In this document: in pieces, positions 44,191 through 55,148 of the stretch
How positions within the stretch are numbered: the first letter of the stretch is position 1
Layout of the letters: every line of letters starts with the position of its first letter
Assembly: GCA_036936605.1 (NCBI GenBank)
Contig: JAUPFV010000002.1
Span: 166,355,739 to 166,419,738 of the forward strand
Length of the DNA stretch: 64,000 bases
Direction of reading: 5' to 3'
Source: Limnanthes douglasii subsp. nivea
Taxonomy: Eukaryota; Streptophyta; Magnoliopsida; Brassicales; Limnanthaceae
Position numbers and translations under genes: made by a program
Notes under the pieces: generated by a model
Databases searched by the model: none
What the model saw: the letters and a program-made list of their open reading frames with translations, nothing else
Told to the model about the DNA's origin: nothing

Positions 44191-44663
44191 ATCTCGGTGG
44201 GAAACCTAATCATATTACGAAATTGTTCGAGGTGTCTCTCTAGCTCGCGTGTGCCATCGTAGGTCTCCACCCTCAAAATAATTAAATTTCCTTGGCATTT
44301 GGGCCTCAAATATTTTTCCCGCAAAAGACGACCCTTACGAATATAATTTGACATTCGAGGTCTTACCTGATTGTATTCAATATCAGCCTCCTCCCTGGCT
44401 CTTTTCGAAAGATTGCGGTGCACTTCCTTCCTCTGCTCGGTCTCTTTGGATTTCTTTCCAATTCCGCACTCCCCTTCTTCGTCTTTCTTATCATCGCGCT
44501 TAGACGACCGGTCTCCCTTATTGATACGGCTTGCATCAGGTCCGTACGGGTGATTAACTCGACTTGCTCTCCTTGCCTTAGTAGTTAGGGCGTTGAGTGC
44601 ATCATTCATCCCTACTAGGGTTGCATGAATCGCCTGCTCCCGAGCGTCCCGCTCGGATGCCAC
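43932..44663 (-). CDS. Open chimeric frame: Tat-B-type gag fused to CRM pol tail (243 codons)
   Basis: Codons 1 to ~158 are Tat-B-type gag: a polar ERDAREQAIHATLVGMNDAL start, the charged KETEQRKEVHRN run and a RVETYDGTRELERHLEQF core block. Codons ~159-243 are the CRM tail read from LTR-a (LEVEDILILPASPTTRSRPK ... LVLIQAN). The first codon is GTG; an ATG is at codon ~19 (GMNDALN). No stop interrupts the fusion, whereas the plus-strand counterpart at 27323-28132 has stops. The tail is a DNA-binding-type integrase end in its parent; any function of the fusion is speculation. Confidence 0.7.
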   Translation of the reverse strand: MASERDAREQAIHATLVGMNDALNALTTKARRASRVNHPYGPDASRINKGDRSSKRDDKKDEEGECGIGKKSKETEQRKEVHRNLSKRAREEADIEYNQVRPRMSNYIRKGRLLREKYLRPKCQGNLIILRVETYDGTRELERHLEQFRNMIRFPTEIDVILDDTRSLEHGNVQEPDEQFETEDELEVEDILILPASPTTRSRPKQFKKAVGGLLNQLGNPCDQNNKYGGKACQTTLVLIQAN

Positions 44664-44676
44664 CCTAGGCTATTGA
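44191..44676 (-). other. Tat-B gag segment, inverted copy
   Basis: Matches 27323-27798 in inverted orientation, including the exact junction base with the CRM LTR. The other edge is at 44676, after TAGCCTAGG. Confidence 0.85.
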
Positions 44677-45375
44677 AAAGTTTATAGGCATGTGAAAAGA
44701 TGTATCAAGCATGTGAAAAGTTTTCTTCAGTGCGGTTCTATAGGCATGAAGGATTCTTATTCTTTGATAAACGTTTATGTGTGCCTAATTATTCCATGAG
44801 AGATTTACTTGTTAGAGAAGCCCATGGAGGAGGCATAATGGGACATTTTGGAATAGCTAAAACTCTCAAGGTAATGCTGGATCACTTCTATTGGCCACAT
44901 ATGAGGAGGGATGTTGAAAGAATCTGTGACATATGTGCTACTTGCAAACAAGCCAAATCTAAGGTTCAATCCCACAGTTTGTATACTCCTTTACCTATTC
45001 CTACGCATCCTTGGAATGATATATCTATGGACTTTGTAGTTGGATTGCCTAGGACTAGAACTGGTAAGGATTCCATTTTTGTGGTTGTTGATCGATTCTC
45101 TAAAATGGCACACTTTGTTCCTTGTCACAAAACTGATGATACGTTGCACATTACTAATCTGTTCTTTAAAGAGATAGTTCGTTTGCATGGCATGCCTAGG
45201 ACGATAGTTTCAGATAGGGACACTAAGTTTCTAAGTTACTTTTGGAAAAATTTGTGGTCTAAGTTAGGGACTAAGCTTTTATTTTCTACTACCTATCACC
45301 CACAAACTGATGGACAAACAGAAGTAGTAAATAGGACTTTGTCCACTCTTCTACGTGCATTAATTAAAAAGAAGG
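44677..45375 (+). pseudogene. CRM-4: CRM integrase fragment with open DDE core
   Basis: A fragment of pol on the plus strand with no LTR. Its first ~25 bases are a scrambled short repeat of the following pol text. The frame from 44700 stays open through the HHCC finger (HGGGIMGHF ... CATCKQAKS), [16 protein letters not shown] and [11 protein letters not shown], so all three catalytic acids (D, D, E) are in one frame. It breaks off after LLRALIKK at 45375 and runs 16 codons into unrelated sequence. It is the only copy here with an unbroken catalytic triad, but both ends of the protein are gone. Confidence 0.82.
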
Positions 45376-46438
45376 GTTTTTCTTCTAGGGGAGGAGAAGT
45401 GGATGTAGGATTCAAAGTGTGATCAGCATCATCTCCCATAGCTATGAAGGTTTTTCTTCCAAGGGTTTGAGGAAGTTGAGTGTTTGAATAAACTAGAAGG
45501 GTTTACTTGCGCAATGGACGAGGGGACTCAAAATTAACTGGAGAAGGAGTTTATTTTGATCTCATTGAGGAATATGTGGTTTGAGTTACTTTGCGATTGA
45601 TTTGAAGTGATGATCCAGCTAGAGATGGTGAAATTCGAGGCATTTTTGTTGTTTGAGTTTTTGAAGATTGGCTTCCTTCCGGAAGAGAAGAAATTTAAAA
45701 AGGCAGGAGAAGTTCGACTCTGATCAAAGTTACCGTAATGTATTGTCTCTGTGGATAACCCCCGATGGGCGTTGCTTATTTATCCAGCTGCTCTTTCACT
45801 TATGTAGAAGTAGTTATATGATCCAAAGTGACTTTCTGTTTATTTAGAGAGGATAAAATTCTGGGTTTTTTGTTTCTTTTTTTTAACTTTTTGATGCTTT
45901 CTCATAAACAAACTTAAAAGATGGGAGGTTTATTTTAGTTTTCCTATGAAGATAGCTTAAAAGTTAAAGACTCAGATGAAGGCAGCTAAGAAATCTCAAG
46001 AACAAGTAAACTCTCTCTGTCTAGAAAATGTGTTGTGAAGCAAAATAAGGTGCAAAGAGGTATTTATAGAAAAAGCTAAGGAAGAGGGGAGTGGAAGAGA
46101 TGGAGAAGATAATTGGGTAGAATTCCAAACGCTTGTGTAAATGAGAATTTGACACCTGCTAAATGATAGGCCTAGTGGCAGACTTAGTGATTAGGGCATC
46201 ATCACCTATTGGATTTTCACTTCGAACATTTATGATTGTTAGAAGAAAATGTCTCCATATGAAAATGACCGAAGCATTGACAAAAATTTGCATCAGTTCG
46301 AGGAAAAGATTTTGCCACTAATATGGGGACAAAAACTTGAGGCAGTTCGAGTTATGACTGAATGGATCTTCACTACCAATTATTTCTGATTACAGTTAGT
46401 TCTTATTCATATACTTTGATAAGAACTAAGAGGGCTAC
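45376..46438 (+). other. Element B 3' internal spacer
   Basis: No domain recognised. It includes a polypurine-like AAGAACTAAGAGGG just before the 3' LTR. Probably the untranslated or accessory region of element B. Confidence 0.5.
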
Positions 46439-46737
46439 TGATAAGAAAAATATAGTATCAAGGCTCAAAATGTAATATATAAGACTTTGTATGATAAGTT
46501 ATATAGCTATGGGGGAGATTAAGACTTGTATGTAAAAGCAAAAGGCTAGAATGCAATATGACCTTTTATGTAACAAACTCTGTTAAACTTAAAAGTCTTT
46601 GCGCCTATATATAATGGCCAAGGCTCATATGAAGTGGATTCAAATTTTTTATCAAACTACTTTTCACTTATTAACTTTCTCTCTATAAAAGTTACTTGTG
46701 ACTATTCCTCTCTACAAAATAGTGTAATACAACATCA
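46439..46737 (+). repeat. Element B 3' LTR (299 bp)
   Basis: TGATAAGAAAA to CAACATCA. It carries TATATATAA (about 46603) and TATAAAA (46684-46690). Followed by the GTTAC target copy and then copia. Confidence 0.88.
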
Positions 46738-46742
46738 GTTAC
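46738..46742 (+). repeat. Target duplication, right copy (GTTAC)
   Basis: Counterpart of 40653-40657. Confidence 0.7.
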
Positions 46743-47300
46743 CATATAAATTTAATAGATCTCATAAGAAAATCAAATATTATATTTCAATAACTCAATG
46801 ACTATTTCAGCTCTTAGATGGGTCTTTTCAATAAACACCCATAACAGCTGATCCTTCTTCAAGCCATTTTGGTTGATGCATGTAAATTATATCTTCCACT
46901 TCACTATGCAAAAAGGAATTAGTAAAATCCATTTAATCTAGCTTAAGATCAAATCTAGAAATAATTGACCGTAGAATCCTAATTGAGGTTTATTTCACAA
47001 TCAACGATGATATTTTATTGAAATCAACATTTTACTATTTCGTAAAGCCCTTAACTACAAGCCTAGCCTTGTATATTGGTAAATCAACACCATGAATACC
47101 TGAATTCCTCTTGAATATCCATTTAATCCCAACCAACTTCTAATCCTACAAGTGCTTCACAAGAATTGAAGCGCTCATATTTTGAGATATTTTAGTTCTT
47201 CTTTCATGGTCGTAAGACACTTTTCTTTATCACTGCTCTTGATAGCATCATGATATGTATCAAACTCAAGAACATCTCCTTGCATTTTAATTGATAAGGT
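46743..47300 (-). pseudogene. Copia RT N-terminal part
   Basis: Minus-strand text near 47250-47180 reads YHDAIKSSDKEKCLTTMKEE, the conserved start of copia RT. Downstream pieces in shifting frames (VYKEKFG-like regions are degraded) lead to the element B insertion at 46742. Confidence 0.65.
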
Positions 47301-47785
47301 ATAACCAATTACATCAACAAAACCATACATCTACGACTATTTTCTTGGTCTCCATGCTCTATCCATCGCTAATTGATAACTATCAAGTTCATGCTTCGAT
47401 CCCATATGATTCTCTGAAGGACTTGGAACACATGAACCTCGACCTACTTTGTACCCATGTCGTGGTTAAACTTCCTCTGTATGACCCGATGCGAAACCAT
47501 GCCCAAAATCCTTTTCAAGAAAAGCGTGTCCAACTTCACTTTGTTGATTATATCTATCATCAACATCACATCTCTTCCCAATAGTACTTGGTTGAGACTC
47601 CATCGTATTTTTAAATATTATGTTATATTCATTGAAACCACATCCCTTCTTATCAAAGCTTATGAAGTCCAAGTTTGAGGCACCACAATCTATATTATTT
47701 TACTCCTTCTGGATAATCGAGGAACAAACATTTCATTTCTCTTGGCCTACGCTTATCTTGCTTTACATATGCGTATGCATCACAT

Positions 47786-48180
47786 CTAAATACTATCAAA
47801 TTTAATCTTAGCTTTCTTTCCTGTCCAGGCCTCTTCATGACAAATAAACTTAAATATCGTATATAGACTCATGTTGATGATATATTCAACCGTTGTCATG
47901 GCTTCTCCCCATAATCTTCGACCCATTCTAGCTATATGAAGCATGCATCTAACCCATTCCAGTAGAGTTTGATTCATTCTCACAACTAGCCTGTTCTATT
48001 TGGGAGTCCTACTTAAGGTTTGGTGTCTGCCAATGCCAAACTTTACACAATACCTACTAGACACCTTATTCACATATCCCAAGATATTATCAATGCTACT
48101 TCTCTATTATTTTTATGGTTTGATTCTCTACTGAAAGTTTCCATTTTATAAAGGCAGCTTCATCTTTAATATCTAAAAGT
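47786..48180 (-). pseudogene. Copia integrase C-terminal core
   Basis: The frame 47983-47786 reads RMNQTLLEWVRCML, GRRLWGEAMTTVEYIIN and EEAWTGKK, the standard copia integrase region beyond the catalytic Glu. The text before it, up to 48180, is degraded. The domain inserts cDNA into the host genome. Confidence 0.78.
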
Positions 48181-48185
48181 ACACT

Positions 48186-48901
48186 TGATAAGGTAAAACA
48201 TTGTTGGGAAGTTATTATTCATTTTTGGCGAAAGGTAAAGATTAATATTACAAGATAAAGTGATGGTTAAGTTTCTTATGAAGGCATAAGTAAAACAAGA
48301 ACAATTGAATAACATATGGAGATAATCGTCGATAAAGGTGTTAGTTGATGATGTCATTAAAGGATGGAAGTGTCAGCAAAATGACAAATGTTTTTATTAA
48401 CCGAAGTCTCAAAGAAATGCGAGGAGATGATAAAACCTTAAGGATGTCAGCGAAATTGAGATAAATGGAATATATTAGCAGAATACCCATGACAGTTAAG
48501 GGGTAAAATAGTAATTTATGTAATAGATGACTGACATGTGTTAACAGGCTTTGAACAGTACATCTCCCTCGACAATCGCGTTTAGTGGCAGATAGTCCCT
48601 TGACTTTTAAATGTCTGTTGACAGTCCCTGGACTATCGCGTTTGGATAAAGTTAGTCTACCAGATCCTCTGATTCATGAGAGGCTGCCACCTGTCACCAT
48701 AGTCCCCAGATTTTTGTATCACCACTAGTCCCTTGAGTTTAGTAATCCCAAATATTTAAGATTGAAGTAGCTATAAATAGAAGGTCCAATCATTGTAAAA
48801 ATGGTTGATTCTTGAGCTACCAATACTACCCATATAATTACTCTTCATCATATCTAGTCTTATCCATTCGGGAATATCTTAAAATAGAAATTTCATTAAC
48901 A
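48186..48901 (+). repeat. Tat-D 5' LTR (716 bp)
   Basis: TGATAAGGTAAAAC to TTTCATTAACA, the same end as the Tat-B LTR. A TATAAATA box is at 48772-48779. It contains MITE-3. Confidence 0.6.
48547..48744 (+). mobile_element. MITE-3: single arm of the fold-back MITE
   Basis: Matches the left arm of MITE-1 (8987-9184) over its full 196 bp, with a handful of changes, and ends at the start of the loop. The second arm and the target duplication are absent. It stops about 28 bp before the TATA box of the Tat-D LTR. Confidence 0.88.
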
Positions 48902-48925
48902 TTTTTGGCATCGTCTTTGAGAAAG
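48902..48925 (+). other. Tat-D primer-binding site, mutated
   Basis: TTTTTGGCATCGTCTTTGAG right after the LTR; a changed version of the TGGCGCCGTCTGTGGGA form of Tat-B. The gag start MVMTRPNS follows at about 48959. Confidence 0.6.
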
Positions 48926-49080
48926 TCTTCAAAAATATTATATACTTACCATATGGTGATGACTAGACCAAATAGTTGATAAAGGATCACTTGGAGGATA
49001 CGCTTATGGATCTGCAATGGTGAACTCTCAAAATGTTGCTTCGCTAGCTTGTGGGAACAAAAGCATGCAAGGAACTCTGA

Positions 49081-49683
49081 AATACGAGGTAAAGATCGTG
49101 ACGATTGTGAAAATGACCCCCCCCCCCCCTAGTTTTTAAGTATAGCGTTATAATTAAGAACCATATGACCAAGTAAGGGTCAATTTGTGGTCGAAACAAG
49201 GGCTTATATCTCACATTTCTCCTAAATCATTTAATCATTCTTACATCATAAAGGTCTAAATTATTTATTTATTTATTAAATAATTAAAACTATTCGTATT
49301 GCATAATCGTTTCCAGTGACCATGAACTCTGGTCTAATTATTTGTTTTTTAATCCATCCTTTCCTATTAAAAATGTCTCCATGCTTTAAAAATATTTCTC
49401 GAGACCTTATAATCTCTATAATATTTTTTAAAAAATTATGTTTCATAAGTACCTTGCATTTCTATTTTTATCCTTTTTTAAACTTCAAGATCGTATTGTT
49501 CAAAAATCAAATAATCAAAGGCAAAAAAATTATAATCTCTTGCACTTAGTGTTATTATTATATGGCTGGTGGTAAGGCTCACGAGTCTGCTATATTACTT
49601 CCTCAAAAAACAATGTTCCAAAGCATAGGTTAATCAGTAATAAAACCTATGACAGCTTTAGTTAGTTCATCTAATAATGATTA
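49081..49683 (+). repeat. 603-bp direct repeat, copy 1
   Basis: Starts AATACGAGG and contains a run of 13 C (49117-49129). Near-identical to 51195-51803. The sequence beyond 49683 differs from that after copy 2. Confidence 0.93.
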
Positions 49684-49759
49684 ATGAATCGTTTAGGGAT
49701 TATGTTCAAATGTTTGTTCAAGAGTTACAATTAGAATATTGTAAAAAATATATAGTTTT

Positions 49760-50745
49760 AGCAACGTTTAACTGATGGCTTCTAGTGGAAAGCAAATTGA
49801 AGGATTTGATCAAGTTTATGGTTGATTAAATGATAGATCTTTTGAATTTGTTATAAATGTTTATTATAGTCGAACATGCAAAACGATTTTACAAGCTAAT
49901 TTTTTCAGAGTGAATGTTTAATACTTTAGCGGAGAAACAAAATGAAGCCCGATGAGCTCTACACATTATTGAAGAACCAATTAATAGACCGTGTTATTCT
50001 TATTTTGATAATCAAAATAGAAATCGACTCCATTGTCAACAAGAATTGTTACAATTTATGATAGAACAAAAAGTAAAAATAAATTATTGGATATTGAGTG
50101 TAATGTTTGCGCAAATCAATGAAAGAACCAACATATACTAGTGTGCTTCTCATAATGGTCATGAACACTCTATTGGATATTTTTTTCAGTTGAAAGATGA
50201 GATACAAAAGTTAATTAATTATGGTGGGTTTATCGAATTTGTGAAGGGTATAAAAGATGAAAAAAAGAATGAAATGATAAAGATAATAGTTAAAAGCAAC
50301 AAAAGGGTGATAAATAAACAGGTTGCATGATGAATCATCTATGTATCTACATAAGAATCCAGCTTTGACGTTGTCATTCACTAACGAAGACTATAGAGGA
50401 TTGGTAATACCGTATGATGATACATTGTTGATGACTTTAGAATTTAGTGGAGTAATAGTAAAAAAAATTAATGATGGATATTGGTAGTTAATCTAATACG
50501 TTTTATCTAATACAATAAGATCAGATGTTTGGCATACTGTCGTACAAAAAAACTGTTATTTAGTGAGTTTTATTGGACGTTCAACTAAATGCGTTGGGAA
50601 AGTTCATTTGACTATGATTGATGGATAATGAGTAACTAAGAAGATGGTGAATATCTTATTGATGATTATTGTTGCTCCAAGTACCTATAATGCAGTCTTA
50701 CAATGTTTTTGGATGAATGACACGTGGCTAGCATCTATGTGACAT
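49760..50745 (+). pseudogene. Tat-D gag C-terminus and protease relic
   Basis: Blocks in order: MASSGKQIEGFDQVYG (about 49773), a degraded CX-HX-H knuckle with SHNGHEHS near 50155 and its linked FFQLKDEIQKLI, then a protease entry with SFTNEDYRGLVIPYDD near 50378 and LVSFIGRST near 50560. The end APSTYNAV near 50673 matches the protease-to-RT transition of Tat-A (8645). Many stops; no active-site Asp can be placed. Confidence 0.6.
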
Positions 50746-51158
50746 TCTAATAATATTGTATAGTGTCTTAGAATCTATTTGCTTCGTTTGATTTAGGCTT
50801 TATATAGGCACAATCGTTATATCAATATTTTAATTGCTCAGCTTCTTTTTTATATTGAGGTTTTCCGAGTACTTAAAGATTATTCACTCTGAAGTCTTCA
50901 TCTTTCTTATTTAGTTCGTCGTGTATCTGTATCCAGCTTGCTAAATAAAATTCCTCCTTAAATCCATATATTCACTTATTTCCTTAGGTAAATTTAACTT
51001 TCATCTTAGGATTGTCTTGATATGTGGGTCTTCATGATATACACTGCAAGTTCCTTTAACTAGCTTGAGTTATTTCATTATTTAAATTGGTCGTCATCAT
51101 AATATGTCTTGCTTAACCTTTACCTCCAGAATAAGATTATATGACCTTATTAGGCCTC

Positions 51159-51194
51159 ATAGTCCTTAAGTATAATTTTATAGTTAAGGACTAT
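51159..51194. repeat. Hairpin abutting the 603-bp repeat
   Basis: ATAGTCCTTAA (51159-51169) and TTAAGGACTAT (51184-51194), perfect 11-base arms and a 14-base loop. It ends exactly where repeat copy 2 begins. Confidence 0.8.
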
Positions 51195-51803
51195 AATACG
51201 AGGTAAAGATCGTGACGATGGTGAAAATGACCCCCCCCCCTAGTTTTTAAGTATAACGTTATAATTAAGAACCATATGACCAAGTAAGGGTCATATTTGT
51301 GGTTGAAACAAGGGCTTATATCTCACATTTCTCCTATGATTTATTCGTTCTTACGTCAGAAAGGTCTAAATTATTTATTTATTTATTTATTTATTAAATA
51401 ATAAAAACTATTCGTATTGCGTAATCGTTTCCAATGACCATGAAATCTGGTCTAATTATTTGTTTTTTAATCCATCCTTTCCTATTAAAAATGTCTCCAT
51501 GCTTTAAAAATATTTCTCGAGACCTTCTATCTCTATAATATTTAAAAAAAAAATATGTTTCATAAGTACCTTGCATTTCTATTATCATCATTTTTTAAAC
51601 TTCAAGATCGTATTGTTCAAAAATCAAATAATCAAAGGTAAAAAAAAAATCATAATCTCTTGCACTTGGTTTTATTATTATATGGCTGGTGGTAAGGCTC
51701 ACGAGTCTGCTATATTACTTCCTCAAAAAGAAATGTTCCAAAGCATAGGTTAATCAGTAATAAAACCTATGGCAGCTTTAGTTAGTTCATCTAATAATGA
51801 TTA
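51195..51803 (+). repeat. 603-bp direct repeat, copy 2
   Basis: Counterpart of 49081-49683, with 10 C (51231-51240) and one extra ATTT unit in a tetranucleotide run near 51375. About 2.11 kb from copy 1. Confidence 0.93.
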
Positions 51804-52240
51804 TGATACTTCAATTTTAAGTGGAATAAAATTTAGTATACCAACTTTGTCTAAAAAGTTGGCGTTTCATCATTTGTCACTTAACCAACATGTCATTGAA
51901 TGTCCTTCTATAATTGACATCGATCATGTTGTTGAATATGTCTCTTTTTTAGATAGATTTTTTATCTTTACTATCCAATCCTGTTATTTATACTAACGAT
52001 CTTGAAAAAGATGAGTTTTGCTAAAGCTGGTTATTTCCTAATTCTGTTAGTATTATGTTTTTAAAGAGATAAGCACTTTCTCATTATAAATTAGATGGCG
52101 ACGTGTATATTTTCTATAATCATTTGAATTATGGTCTTCAATTTCCATGATTCATACTTATTACTAAATTCTTCGAATATGTTTGTATTTTACCTACCTA
52201 AATGGCTGAAGGAATCTGATTAGCGTTGTGTTAGCCTCAA
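51769..52240 (+). pseudogene. Possible Tat-D accessory ORF relic
   Basis: The open stretch 51769-51996 (MAALVSSSNNDYDTS) continues, with stops, into NYGLQFP-FILITKFFEYV near 52130. That piece is loosely similar in spacing to the PF04195 box of Tat-C (GLRLPLPELIRDYF). The match is weak and by eye only. If real, this would be a sense-oriented accessory ORF. Confidence 0.25.
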
Positions 52241-55148
52241 AATTCTTTAGAATAAAAATAAGTATAGAAGATGTTATGTCTCATTGCGAAATTCAAAAAT
52301 CTAAAACTAGTCGCTTTTACTCTCTTACTATGGGTCGTTTTAAGCCAGTTCGCCAAGCATCCTGATTTAATCATGACTGAAAGTCAAAATTCTCTTATAT
52401 AACTAAATCTTGGGCGTCAATCAAGAAAGTGGTGAAATTGGGAGACATTGGATGAAAACATCACATAGGGAGTAACATTTTGATAATTGTAACAACATCT
52501 AGGTTGTCATTTTTCGTGCGTTATTAATAACTTTTTTTTATTGTCAAGTGCTGGTGTTTAACAAATACTTTTTCAACTATTATTTTCCAACCCCTATGGA
52601 TTAAAAGAATCATCACAAGATTTGTACAACTAGTGGAAAGACGATCATCGCCTTTTTTTACCAATTTGTTTTTTATCTGAAATTTCGTTACTGAAAGGTT
52701 TTGAAATGTCTACTCAAGGAAAGATTAACATGTAAAAGTTTAGGACTGAAGCAAATAAAGATGATCTGAGCAAATATTTATTCAAGCAAATGGCTGAAGG
52801 CATTGTAAGAATGAGAAAACAAACATGATTCGGTAGAATACAAATAAGTACTTTCTATGGATAACTCGACGATATATTCGTTGGTAAAAATGATAGTTGC
52901 AGGTGACAAACCACTTTCCATACTCCAAGAAAGATAAAATAAAGAGAATAACTAGTTAGAGGTCGATGTCGAGGTTATAGTAAAAACATCGACCGAATAC
53001 TTCGACAATAATAGTTATTACATCTACGAGATCGTATCATCCCCACATGGAAAGCCGAGGTTGGGTATTATGAATATGGGAGGTTAAGTATGCGGTTGTT
53101 GATGAATTCCTCTACAGTTTAAATGTTGCTCAACCAATGTTACGTTTTCAAAATAAAGATGAAGTTATCTTTATTCTTATAGACTGAACGAGGGGTTCAC
53201 CGATGCCCATTGTTGATACTGAAGCTTACTTCGACGGTTCCTTTTGGCAGATTTTTATGGGTTGAAATAAGTAGTGGATGTCGAATCCATCATCCAAGGA
53301 TAGGACTTGTATTAATTATATGCTAATACGGGCCCCTTGACGCTTGGGATGCTTCACATCTATGATGTCACTCAGAATGTATTGAGTATGTGACATTCTT
53401 TCAGATCGATAGTGTTCTGCTACCGTTCCTGATTATATTTTCAAAAAATTAAATAAAATATAAGGTTTTTTATTTAAAAAATATTAGGTTTAATCACGTA
53501 TCTAAAAAATTAAGAGAAGTCGAACCAAATTGAAAATTAGTCTTGTTTTTTTATAGAAGAAGTACCCTCCATCTCGACCATTTATGGATCCGTAAAATAA
53601 AAAGTTTAAATTGCTCGCTTTAAATTATTGGTTATGATAGCCAACAATTGCTTCGATGCACACACTACACATCACACTTCCCCTACATAACTGTTAAATC
53701 GTATAGTAAAAGCATTATATTCCCTAGATGATTTTCTTTATAAGATAAATACATTTATTACCATATAAGGATTGTGATTCTATCTTGATAATGCCTACAT
53801 ACTAGGGCAGTACAAGAATCATTGTTCGAGTAATATTCACGTGTTCAATTAGAATTAGGGTCGTGAATCCCTTCATCTAATGGCTATAGGTTTGGGAAAA
53901 GTTTGGGTTTTTTTTCTTTTACAATAATAGATATGGGCTCGGGCATATTTAGGATCATGACTCTCTATGGATCTTGCTTACGGGTTAGGGTAACACAAGA
54001 TTTTTAAATCCCTCTATATTTTGTCGTGCAAGTTTTGCATATAGACATCATGCTTCCCCCGATATATTTTCTCATGTCTAGGGAACAACATATAGACACT
54101 TCACTCATGCCCCTTCTTTCGGTTCATACATCTCTTAATGCACTGGTATGAACTAGTTTCCTTATTGTTTGCACACTTGTTGTGTTTAATTTGAAGTACT
54201 AAGAGGGTTATCCACTACACAAAATTAACAATAATAACAAGCCTTTTCAATTCTAAAAAGTACCATAAACTTTAGCAGTTTGTTACATGTTTTTTATACT
54301 TGTTTCTCTTTGATAAAAAATATATTTTTTCACTAAAGGACATGAGGTCGATGAAGAATTTTCAATTAAACATAAAAACGTCACGTATAAATTGTTCAAG
54401 TCAAAAGCTCTTCATGCTAATCACTTAGTCCAACAAAATTTAAAAAAAATAACTTCTCAGCCAGAGGCATAGGGGCTCGGCCAATCGAAAAATCTAAGGT
54501 TTATTAAAAAAATCTTACAAACTTGGGCTAAGAAAACTAAAATTGTGCAAGATAATTATAAAAAAAACACTCGATTTACGTATACTATTCCCTCATATTG
54601 TTTTGTAAGGACTACGGAGGCTACCAGTACTCGCTAGATTTGTACCATACATAAGTCCTAAACATATGTTAAACTTGACATGTAACCTTGTCGTACCCTA
54701 ATATTATAAAAGAGCTTGAACAAACACCTTTATATGTATCGAACAAGTATTGGTTTGTAACAACCTCGAATACGTTCTTGGATAGCATAAAAACTGTAGT
54801 TATCAGACAAAATGCGATATAATTATAATCATTCACTTATATAATAAATATAATTTATTGCAGTGAAAGTAACATAATCCATAAATATACATCTGAACCA
54901 TATTATTCATTTAGATTATTTTTAGTCTAAAACTTTTCGCCTTCTCGGCATAACATCATCTTTGAGATATTATCGTTTATAGAAAAATACTTTTCGTTAT
55001 ATGCAAAAGCAACAAAAGTGACCAAATCTCTAAAATGAGATAACACAAGAGACTGTTTTGATTTAAAAAAACCATCATTGGATTTTTTTTATACGAATGA
55101 CCAATTTCAATGCTAACTAGGGTTTTTAGCCTAAAACATTAGTATATT
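52241..55148. other. No recognisable gene
   Basis: AT-rich, many short frames, no domain, no repeat array. Probably very old transposon debris. Positions 52950-53250 are slightly coding-like but unrecognised. Confidence 0.4.

Larger units (their letters stand above)
40658..46737 (+). mobile_element. Element B: deleted Tat-type gypsy element (6080 bp)
   Basis: Two LTRs (259 and 299 bp), a primer-binding site and a gag fragment related to Tat-A. All pol is missing. Its place is taken by CRM-derived DNA (CRM-3 and CRM-4) and a spacer. It lies in copia RT with a 5-bp target duplication. I infer insertion of B into copia first and of CRM DNA into B later; the CRM block shows no target duplication, so recombination is possible. 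Confidence 0.8.
38830..48185 (-). mobile_element. Ty1/copia retrotransposon, split by element B
   Basis: Read on the minus strand: integrase (about 48180-47700), linker, RT (about 47290-46743), then the 6.08-kb element B, then the RT palm and RNase H (40652-39622) and a probable 3' LTR. Integrase before RT defines copia order. The flanks of element B, GCTAC and GTTAC, are its decayed target duplication, and the RT frame resumes on the other side. The 5' part (gag, protease) is missing: the element meets the Tat-D LTR at 48186. Stops throughout. Confidence 0.82.
48186..52830 (+). mobile_element. Tat-D: Tat-type gypsy element, decayed and rearranged
   Basis: The 5' LTR (48186-48901), a mutated primer-binding site, a gag start, a 603-bp segment, a gag-protease relic, a second copy of the 603-bp segment and a possible sense accessory ORF relic. 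No RT, integrase or 3' LTR is recognised; the right edge is arbitrary. It interrupts copia at its upstream side. Confidence 0.6.

Noticed and set aside
44371..44553. Plus-strand 60-codon frame (and its copy at 27436-27618 on the minus strand)
   Set aside because: Shadow of the charged gag segment of Tat-B; present only because that gag is duplicated.
49117..49129. Poly-C tract as a functional element
   Set aside because: Homopolymer length differs between the two repeat copies (13 versus 10) and may be partly sequencing error.
49316..49549. 77-codon frame in the 603-bp repeat as a membrane protein gene
   Set aside because: AT-rich, Phe/Ile-rich translation of a poly-T-rich region; no family match and the frame differs in the second repeat copy.
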